Of a DNA stretch of 64,000 nt, positions 17,901-29,900 are shown piece after piece; position 1 is the first letter of the stretch, and every line of letters begins with the position of its first letter. The stretch spans positions 207,593 to 271,592 of the forward strand of contig NZ_KQ440395.1 in NCBI RefSeq assembly GCF_001281175.1, given 5' to 3'. The stretch is from Apilactobacillus apinorum. Its GTDB lineage: Bacteria; Bacillota; Bacilli; Lactobacillales; Lactobacillaceae. The notes below the pieces were generated by a model. That model was not told the origin of the DNA. It saw only the letters and a program-made list of their open reading frames with translations, and did no database searches. A program made the translations under genes and the position numbers.

Positions 17901-20900
17901 ACTGTAGGTAATAATATTTTTAATACTGTAACGGTGGATAAGAATAATTACACTCAAGCAATTCAAGTTCCTGCTAACTATAATTATGAACTAATCAAGT
18001 ACAGCATTAATATGCCAAGTAATTACAACCCAACGAAGACACCATACGTTGGATTGCTTCTTCGTTATGGAGTTGATGGGGTTGATACGGTTGCTCAAGT
18101 TCAAACTAAGCAATTTACTTCTTCACAACACAGTTATGATCTTTCTTCTGATGGAAAATCATTAGTTGATCAAAGTCAACAAGTTATCGATACTGGTAGT
18201 TACTCAAGTATCGGTGATGGTCGTGACGATGCTTTATACTACTTATCTAATGGTAATCAAGCAGATCAACAACGTTACATTGATAGATACAAAATTGATG
18301 ACGATTACACCAATGGTTACAACAGTGTAATGGCTGGTTACAATGCTTTTGCACAAGGTGCACCAGATCCAAATAATAATCCAGGTGCCATTCAAGTTGG
18401 AAGCGTTGCTGAAAACATTGCTAAAGACAACAATTCTATCACTGACCCACAAGGTTACATTGATGGATACAATCGTGCCAAAGCTGATGCCAAAGGAACA
18501 TTGTCAGGACTTAATGACTTCATTAACGGTCAACAACAATCATCAACTAATTCGTATGTAAACCCTGATCCAAGTTCAACTGCTACATCAAAACCAACTG
18601 CACAATATACTGATAACTACAACAACGCTTATTACAATGCTGTGCAAGGTTATCAAGATAGTAAGGTGACAACTGTTGAAGCAAATCCTAATAACGTTGC
18701 TTATGATCAAGGATTCCATGCTGCTGATAACTTTAAGCAAGGAATTCAAGATGCTGCTAACGGAAAAGTATCAAATGACTCATTAAACAATAATGCAGCT
18801 TATGCAATCGGGGTTAACGCGTTTAATGCCGCTAAAAAAGATGTTACAACTGGTTCAACTACTAATACCAACGGTCAATTGATTTTGACTGATGCATATA
18901 ATTTGGCATATCAACAAATTAAGTCACAATACGATAATGGTGCTAACTCATTCTTGAATTCAGATTCAAATGATACCTCATCATTACCATCACAATATAA
19001 AGATGTTTCAGCTCAAGGATACCAAGATGCTATTGATGGATATAATGGTGTTAATGATGGTCACCAAAGTCTATCTGGATATAAACTAGGTCAATCCATT
19101 AAATCTGGGGAACAAGCGCTTGTTAACGGTGGAACTAATAATCCATCTAGTGCATCTAACCAAGCTGGATACACTAAGGGTTACCAAGATGCGTTAAATG
19201 GATTCCAAGATGCAATTAAATACAACGTTGCGAATGGATCTAATATGAGCACAGACACTCTAAGTGGTAAAACACAAGCATATAAGGATGCAGTTGTAGC
19301 TGCTCAAAGCGCCACTCAAGCGATTCAAGATGCTAAAAACGATATTGATAATAACCACGCATCAGATATTTCTTCTCAACCTAAGGCATACCAAGACGCA
19401 TATAATGCGTATAGGGATGCTTATTCAGCTGTGGCCAAAACAGGAACAGCTACTAACTTAGATGGCAAGAGTGATATCTATAAGATAATTTACAATTCTG
19501 AATATAATGATATTAATGCTAAGTATCAGAATGGACTTAATGATTTTATTCAAAATAAAGGTTCACAAAGCAATAATGACGTATATAGTTCATCATATAA
19601 TGATGCGCAACAAGCATTTAATGATTTTAAAGCTAAATACGTTGATGGCAATAATCCATCATCAGTAAATCCAAGTAATCCAAGCAATCAATCGCAAGCG
19701 TACTTAAAGGCATTCCAATACGCTAAGGATGCACAAACCGGTGCATATGAAGCTACTCAACAATATGGTAACTTTAATCGACCAACACAAAGTAATAATC
19801 CAGCTTATATGGATGGATTTAACGCAGTTCGTGATGCATATGCTGACGCATCAGTTACTAACCCAACTCGTAATTTAACTAATACCAGTGTTTCTTATCA
19901 ATCTCAATATCAAAATGCACTAACTAAAGCACAAAATGCATATAAGAATTCAGTGAACGATTTCTTGAATGGAAAAGCTGCCGATAGTAAAGATGTATTA
20001 TGGCAACAAGCTCAACAAGATGCTTCATTGGGATATCAAGCAGCTTTATCTGGTAAGACTAGTGAAGAATTAAATTCTGTGCAAAAAAATAATATTGGAT
20101 TTATGCAAGCGTTCCAAGCAGCACAAGACGCCCAAGCTGGATATCAAGCAGCCATTTCACAACAATCTAATAATGGTGTTAATAAAGATTTTGAAGATCA
20201 ACAACCTAAAGATAATAACGGTAATATTATCGATTCAGCTAAATATGAAGCTTATTTGGGTGCCCAAGCAGGACTACAAGGGACTTCAGTTGATATAAGT
20301 AAGAAACCAATTGCATACCAACAAGCATATCAACAAGCTTATGCAATTAGTCAATCAGACGCCGAACAAGGGGTTAAAGACTATTTGCAAGGAAATAAAA
20401 ATGATGATAAGTATAAAAATAATGCTAATTATAAGAGTGGATATGATAAGGCTAAACAAGGATACGGTAATTTTATCTGGGATAAAGGATGGAATTCTTC
20501 CACAAGTATCAGTGCTTTAAAATCTTCAAGTACCGATAATTTAGTTAATTTAGGTTATGAAGGAGCACGTGGAACATATTCATACTTAAATGGTAACCCT
20601 CTAAGAAATTCTGCGTTATCAGATGGTAATCAACAAATCGATGCTTATTCTATTGGATATTTACAAGCTCAAAAAGGGGCATCAGATGCTCTTGCTAATT
20701 TGAGTAATTTAGATACTAATTCTAATGCATCAACTAATACTAGTGATTCATATCAAGCGGGATACAATAACGTTACTAAAAGTGTTCTTGCAGGTTATAA
20801 AAAGGCTTTGCAAAATCAAAACAGCACTGAGTATAGTTCGGTTACTGCCAATAGTACTAACTACGTTGAAGCTCAAGCATATAACGCTGCAGTGGCTGGT

Positions 20901-23900
20901 TTAAATGCTGCTAAAATGGGTACAGAAGACCCTGCGATTATGAACGTAACGGATCCTTCACAAATTACTCCATACATTGCTGTATATCAAAAGGCTGCCA
21001 GAGCTTATGATGCACAAGCTGCGAATGGTCAAAACGATTTCATTAATAACGTTAAATCCAATTCTACTTATTACGTTACTTCATCTACTAACGATGCAAT
21101 GAAAAATGCATATACTAATGCTTATAATGCAGCGTTAGCTGGTTTTAATGATCATGTTACTGATGACCAATCTGGTGCGGCTAATAAGAGTCACCAACCG
21201 ACTGATTCAACTTTAGCAGCTTATAACGCTGGATATGATGGTTACAATCAAGCTAAGCAAGGAGCAGCGGATGCCCGTGCTAATTTAGCAACTGCAACTA
21301 TCACGACTGCTAGTGGCAAATCTCAACTATATGTAGATGGATATAACGCTGAAGTTCAAGCAATTAATGATGCTCAAAGAGGTAAAGATAGTACAGTAAC
21401 TGATTGGTTTAGCAAGAAGTACAACGGGACCTTAAACTCAAATTATAATAATCAAGACCAAGCATTTAAGAGTCTATATTCACCATTACTAAGCAATGTA
21501 AATGCTGCTTATAATCAAGGAGTAAGTGACTACTTAAACACTAATGGTCACGATGCAACTTATACTTCTAATAATTCAGATAAGGTCTATCAACAAGGTT
21601 TCCAAGACGCTAAAGATGGTGTTAATGCAAATACTCAGGATTCAAATAGATATAATAATAGTGTGGGATACCAACAAGGTTTTGATTATCAAAAAAATAT
21701 TAACGCTGGATTTAATCTAACCCAGTCCAGTATAGGTAAGACGGATCCTAATGTAACCATTAACGATGCAATTCAAGGGGCGGCTGCCGGATACACTGAC
21801 AGTCAAAACGGTGGCTCAGGTACAATAAATCCGAATAAGTCATTGGCATATAATGTCGCTTATGAAAGAGCATTTGCAGATGGTCAATCTAAATTTATTG
21901 CAGGAGCTACGCTATTCTTAAGTGGTAAGGATAAGAGTAATGGATTAAATGGATATCCAGGACAAGCTACTTCAAATGGATATAGTAATGCTAGAAGTGG
22001 TTACTTTACAGCTGCAGAAAATCAGACACCAACGGATGCACAAAAAGCTAACCCAACATTTATGATGGGTTATAACGCTGCCATCGTTGCAATGGCAGCC
22101 AATAAAGGTTTGACCAAAGATCAAGCACTATCACAGATTACTAAAGTTACCGGTGATAATACTGATTATGGTCAATTCTATGATCAATCACAAAATGGAT
22201 ATGTATATGGAACCAATAATTCAAGTGTTAGCTCATACCAAGCTCCGGCATATCTAACGGGTTATTATGCTGCTCGTGGTGTTCAAGACTTTACTAGTGG
22301 CAATTCGCAACAAACTCAAAGTGGAACTACTAATTTAGACGACGCAGCAGCAGCACAAAATGCTTATAGCTATGGATACACGCAGGCTCAATCAGGTTTT
22401 AACGCTGCTACCAATGGTCAAAATAATACTACTGGTCAAAGTAGCGCCTACGCTTCCGGGGTAAGTGCCTTTACGAATGCATCTAATTCAGATGTTCAAT
22501 CAGCGATTGCATTAGCCAAACAAACATTTGCAAATAATCCTAGTCTAAACGTTAACAATGACACTCAAAATACTATTAGAGCTGCACTTAAAAACGGTCA
22601 GTCTGGTTACGCAAATAACCCAAATAAACCATTTTCTACGATTGCTCAAATTGCATACTTGAATACTTATATTCAAGCAAGTAATGACTATGCTAAAGGA
22701 ATTAATGAGTTTTTGAATGGTAATGATAACGATGCAAGCGTTCCTAGTGGTGCTTCAGATATTGAAACGAATGGTTTTAATGCTGCAAAAGCAGCTTATA
22801 ATAACGCTTTAATAACTGGAAATACTAATAATTTAGGAACTATTCTTCATTTGCCAGCTAAGGACACAACTACGCCTGCTAATAATATTGCTTATACAAC
22901 GGGTAATAATGCAGCAACTCAAGTCATCCAAGCTTTTAATGATTTAAGATCTAAGGGAACCTTGATTCCACAAAGTAGTGGAGATTCAAATTACCAAACT
23001 GCTGCTACGGCAATGCTTCAAGCTCAAAATGATTTGATTGCTGGAATTCCTGAACAAGATAATTCCAATAAGAATAGCTTAGTATATTCAAATGCATATA
23101 AATTAGTATATGAATACTCACAAAATGAATACCAAAATGGTGTTAACTCGGTTATTAATAATACACAATTGGATAATGATACATTTGCTATTCAAGGTGC
23201 CAGTCGCGCCAAGAGTGGTTTTAATGATGCTCTTTCTGGATTAAATCCTATAAGCAATAACGATCAATATAAGCAAGGTTATGATGCCGCAATGGCAATT
23301 AAACAAGCTTATATGGATACGATGAACAATCCTAACAATACTACCAACTATACTGGTGATAATTCTGGTAATCAAAATGACACTAAGAATGCTGTTATTC
23401 AAGCGTTAAAAGATTTCAAACAAAATCCTAACGTAGCGATAAGTAATACCAATAATAGTAATGGATCGACTGCTTCTACTGGAAATGTCGGAAATAATAC
23501 CAACACAGGTAATACTTCCGATGCAGCAAAAATTAATGGTACAGGAATTAGTAATATTGTTTACAATACCGCTTGGAATTCGATCCAAGGTGCAGCTATG
23601 AACGGTATGAATAACTACTTATTCAACCAACACATGCTAGGAAATCTAACTAGTGATCAAGCTAACATAATTGGCAAGACTACTGACCCTGATAATGCAA
23701 CATCCTTCACAGAAGCTGAGAGTCAAGGATTTGTTCAAGGATATCAATCAGCACAAAGTGGATTTAATGATGCTGTTAATGGAAATAGTAGTACCAGTGC
23801 TGCGGTGAAATCATCTAACTTCTACATCAATGGTTATACTGAAGGTAGTCAAATTAGATCAGCGGTATTAGCAGCAACTGTTGATGGTCCACAAGGAATT

Positions 23901-26900
23901 AATAATCCTAAGGTAATTGAACAAGCATACCAAGAAGCATATCAAGCTGCTTTAGATGCTCAAAATAATCTAAAGAATGGAAATAATGACCCAATCGCTG
24001 ATACTTCTGTGCACGATACTGTCTACATGACAGCATATAATCAAGCTTTAGCTAACAATAAATCAGCTTATAAGAATGGTGCACTTGCATTTGCGCAAAA
24101 CACACCATTAACTGTTGGTAATAACGGTGTTCGTTCTGATCAACTAGATATTACTTCAAACGGTTACAACAAGGCGCTTGAAGGATATAACTTCTTCAAA
24201 GCTGGTAATGATGAAGGTGCTGAATCAGCAGGTCAAAAGACTAATATCGCCTTCCAAACTGGTGTTAACATGTGGAAGAGTGAGCAAAATGGTTACCAAG
24301 CCGCACTTGCTAATGCTAATAACAGTGCTGAAAGTAGCAAAGCTAACTTTAGCGATAAGAGTAACATGGACACCTATGTAAACACTGTCGCTGAAGGTCA
24401 AGCCTACAATGGTGCTGTTAAAGCGATGAATGATTACTTATCTAATGGAGTTGCTAACAATCCAAATAGTAACAATCCGTTCTTCAAGGATGCATACTAC
24501 CAAGCTGCGACAGAAGTAGCTGGAAAAGTTACTCAAGGTGCACAAAACTTCCTATCTGGTAATGATCAAAGTGATCCAAATGCTGCTCCATCAGGAACTG
24601 ATACACGTGGAATGGATCAAAAGGCGCTATCTAAAGGATTTACAGATTCTCAAAACGGATTTAATGATGCAGCAACACAAAACTATACTGCTACGCAGTT
24701 AAGTCAAAAGAGCGCATCATATCAAGCTGGATACAACGCTAGAAAGAGCGCATTAGCTGGATACAATAACCAAACTCCTGCACCAAAAGATCCAACTCAA
24801 TTGGCTATCTATCAAGATGCTCAAGCAGCTGCTACTAAGGCCCGTGCTGATATTGTGGCTAATACAGTATCTGCAGATAGTGATCGTTCAGGTAAAGACC
24901 GTGTCTACAACTTGATTTACGATCAAATCGTGAATGACTACAAAGCTGGAATGCAACAATTTAAGGATGGTCAAACAACTGCTAATGGTAATAGTGATGT
25001 TCAATCTGGTTTTGCGGATGAACAAAACGGATACAATGCAGGAAAGACAGCCCAAATTAATGCATCTGCTGGTACTGATGTAAAACCAGCACAAAACCAA
25101 CTAGGGTACACTGATGGTTTCGCGCTAGGAAAAGCATCTGTTGTGGCAACCAATCTAGCACAAAGTCGAGATCAAGATGTTAATTATCAATCAACTGATG
25201 ATGCTTTAGGTAAGGATGCTTACTTAGGTGCTCAAGCAGGATTCGATGCTGCATATAGTCATAACGGTCAAGCAACCGCAGCAACTCCTAAGCCAAGCGA
25301 TTACAGTGGTACTGCATACAAGGCTTACCAAGATGCATACAATCAAGCTTATCAAGAAGCAATTAACTTGATTCCAACTGGTTCAACTGCATTCTTGAAC
25401 TATAACAGGGATGACGAACAAGGATTACCATCTAATTACCACACATCCAATGGTTTGTACAAAGCCGCTATTAAGAAGGGTTATGATGACGCCAAGGCTG
25501 GTTATGAAGATGGTTTATCAGGTTCTAATAAGATTAATAACCCGTCTGACCAATACAATGCTGGATACCAACAAGGTCAAAACGTTAAGAATGAAATGGC
25601 TTACTCCAGAAATAATGCCAATGCTAAAAGTGATGCTAATGCAACATCTAGCGACGCTCAAAGTGCCTTTGCTGGAGCATTAGCTGGATTTACTGATGGA
25701 CAAGTTGATCCTAATCATGAGGTAGATGCATCTCAATCTGGTACTTACCAAAAGGCATATCTATTAGCTCGTGATGAAGCTGCTAGTCAATATGCAAATG
25801 GGATGAATAAGTTCGTTGATGGATTGAATAATAACAATGGACCAGATAACAACAACTTCGATAACATCGCATACAACCGTGGATTTAACGAAACTTCTCA
25901 GGGTTATACAGATGGATTAAACCATCCAAACCAACCACAATCTAATAGCATTGGTTACCTACGAGGTAATGAGTTGGGTTCTGCTGTTGGTGAAGGATAT
26001 GCTAGTGCCAAAGCTGGGGATGAAACTTACACAGGACCAACAGCTGGTTCAGGTGAGTTCACAGCCCAAACTGCTTATGATGCTGCTAAGGCTGGTTTCA
26101 CAGACGCCAAAGAACGTCGTTCAGCAGCTGATAACAGTGCTCAAAATGTTGGTTATCAAAATGCTTACAAACTTGCATTTGACCAATACACTGCAGGACT
26201 TCAAAAGGGAGCTGCTGATTTTGCTGCTGGAATTGTGGACAATCCAACAGACTCGAAAGATTTATTAGATCAATCTGTTCCAGCTGGATACGAATTAGCT
26301 AAATCTGGTTATGATACTGGATTTAATGGACAAGCTGCGACTGATTCAAGTGATCCAATTTATATGAATGGATATAACGTTGGTAAGGGTGCTGGTCATT
26401 TCATATTAGACAAGTCAGGATATGACTCTACTAATCCGGATCAGTCCAATGGTTATAATCAAGCTCTTGCTGGATTTAACTATGCAGCGGATCATGATTC
26501 ATCATCAAGTCAACTAACCGATCAACAAAAACATCAAATATCTTTTATGGCTGGATTTAATGCCTATGTGGCATATCAAAAGGGACTTCAAGATGGTTCT
26601 CAACAAAATGCAACCAAGAAAGATTCAGATGATCATGATTATGGAATGGCATATGACGCCGCTCAATCAGCTCGTCAAAACTTCATGCATCCAGACCGTG
26701 TTGATAACAGTGCTCAAGCACCAATTTATCAAGCTATTTACAACCGTCAAACTGATGCGTTTATGAAGCAATACCAAAGTGGGGTTAATGATTACCTTCA
26801 AGGTGGTCAAAGTCAAGGTACTGACTTCCACTCACAAGGTTACACTGACGCAACTAACGGATTTAACGATGGATTCGCTGCTAATGGTCAAAACCAAAAT

Positions 26901-29900
26901 GCTGATAATGTTGGTTACAGTGAATCATACAATGCTGGACAACAAGCATATCAAGCATACAAACAAGCTGAACAAGATAGTAGTCAAAAACCAGCTGATA
27001 ACGCTTCTCTGTCTACTAAGCAAGCATATCAAGCAACAGTAGATGCAATGAACGCAGCTCGTTATGCTAATCCATCAACCACTGCTCCATCTTCTGCATC
27101 TCCTGCATATCAAAAAACATATGCATTAGCAGTTCAAGATGCTATAACAGCTGTTAATAATGGATTGAATGCATTGACTAATGCACCAAGTGTTCCAACT
27201 AATTCTGGTAGTAGTCTTGATAAATTAACTTATCAAGCATATTCAGATGCTAAGAATGGATTCACAACTGGTTTAAGTAACCAACCATTTGACCAAAGTC
27301 AAAGTAACAACATCGCATACGTGCATGGTTACAACTTAGGTCAAGGTGCTAGTCAATTCTTGAATGGCACTCCTAAGTCTGATAGTCAATTAGGTGACGA
27401 TGAAGTGAGTCAAGGATACAAGGACGCTCGCGATGGTTACAATGCTGCTAAGGCTGGAACTACAGTTGATCAATTAACTAACGTTCAAAGAAATGATCCT
27501 GTCTTTATGGCTGGATACAATGCACGTGTAGCTTCAGATAACGCTGCTAATGCAACTTATACAGAAGGTACACCTGATGTAAGTGCTGCAGGTGGTCAAG
27601 ATGGACATGATGCGGTTGTCCAAGCAATGACAGATGCTCGTAACGGTAAGAAACAAGATGTTTCAAGCCATACTCAAGCATATCAAGATCAATACAATGC
27701 ATACTTTGACAAGATTTATGGTAACTACGATCCTAAGGCAGACATTTCTAAACCAGAAGACGCTGATAAATTTACTGGTGATTACTTCAATGCAATTAAA
27801 CAATATCTAGCTGACAACACTGCTTCATTACCACATAACATGGCTACAGATGCCGGTTTAGCTGATGCTCAAAAAGGGTTCATCAATGGTTTAACCAACT
27901 CACCTGAAAGTCTTCCATATGCCGGATACCAACCAGCATATGACCAAGGTAATAAGTTAAGTATTGGATTTAAGGCTGCCTTAAACGATGTTGTAAATGG
28001 TAATCCACATAACCAAGATCAAAACGTTAATGACGCTTATCTAGGTGCGGTTGCCGGATACCAAGCAGCCCAAGTTCCAGGAGCGAGTCCAGTGGATAAT
28101 GATTCCACTCATTCATTACCATATCGTGCTTCTTATCAAGCTGCTTATGATTTATCATTAGCGCAAATTAATAAGGGAACTAACGACTTTATTAGTGGTG
28201 TAGGTAAATCAGCTCCAGAGGATTCTAATGCAATGGTTCAATCCAGTTACAACTTTGGTTTCAATCATGCGCAAAATGGTTACACAAATGCCATTTCTGA
28301 TACTCCAAATGCAAATGCTGAAAATAACACACCATTTACTTCTGGATACCAAGCAGCTAATGATGCAATTCAAGGTCGTAACGATGCTAACAAAGCAACA
28401 CCGGGCGCAAACCAAAGTGCAACTAATACTGGAACTGCTGGTTATCAAGTGGGATACAATGTAACAGTTGCTGCTAGATCAGACGCTCGTCAAAACCACG
28501 CTAGTGACGTTTCAAATCAACCATTAATTTATCAAGATGTATACAACCATGAATACACTAAGGATAATGCAGCATACATGCAAGGTTACAATGACTTTGT
28601 TAATAACACTGCTGAAACTAAGGATGGTCAATTCCGTCAACTAGGTTATGATGACACATCTGCCGGATACTCTGATAAGTTGAAGGGGATTACCAGCAAC
28701 AATAATAGCTATGGATACCAACAAGGGGTTCAAATGGCTGCTAACTTCCAAGCTGCTTACCAAGCTGCTGTTAAGAATCCAAATCCTGATGATAAGGATC
28801 GTTTCCAAACTAACGACCCACAAGCACAACAAAGTTACAACGCTGCATTAGCTGGATTTAAGGCGGCAACTAGTGAACAACCAATGGATAGCAATTTAGC
28901 TAATAATTCATCTGAATATCAACGTGCATACAAGACAGCTTACAATGAAGCTAAGGCTCAAGTAGCTGCTGGTAGTCAACAATTCCTAAATGGATTGGCT
29001 AACAATTCATCTAAGGGAACTGATGCTGATTCAGTTGCATTCACAACTGGTTACAACAACACATCAAACGGATTTAATGATGGATTTAACGGTAACAGCC
29101 AACAATTACCAAACAGTGCCACATACATGACTGGTTACAATATTGGTAAAGGGGCTGCAGACTTTGTTAACAATGGCGTAAGTCAATCTAGCGATAGTAA
29201 CTATCAATATGGATTTGACCGTGCGCAAGCTGGTTTCAATAACCGTGCTAGCGGAACCACTAAAGCTCAATTAACACAAGCCCAATTAAATGATCCAGTC
29301 TACATGAGTGGATTTAACATTGCCGATGAAATTCAACAAGGAATTAATGATGCGGTAAATAACCCTACTCAATCTAATACCTACAATTCAGACAATCCAC
29401 ATGATCGTGCATACCGTGCCTCAATTGATGCATTGAATGACTTTAAGAATTCAACTACGAGGGATGTTTCTCAACTTCCAGTCGCATACCGTACCGCATA
29501 TCAACAAGTACTAGCTCAAATTAAGCAAAACGCAGCTAATGGTTCAAATGACTACTTGAACGGTAAGGATAATGCTAGAAGTCAAAGTCAAAACATCTAT
29601 GACCAAGCTTACACAACTGGTTACAACCAATCACAAGCTGGTTTTAACGAAGTAGTTCAAAACCATACTAGCGAAAGTAGCTTAACAGCTGCTCAACGTA
29701 ATGATTCATCATTCATGACAGGTTTCCATTACGCAACAGGTGCCAACGCTTTTGAAGGTAATCAATATCCACAAAGTCAAAACGCCGATTACAGTAATGG
29801 TTACCAAGATGCATCTAACGGTTTTGATGCTGGAATGAGCGGAATCTCGGCTGACAAATTGACAGCAGCACAACGTCAAGACCAAGCATTTATGATAGGT

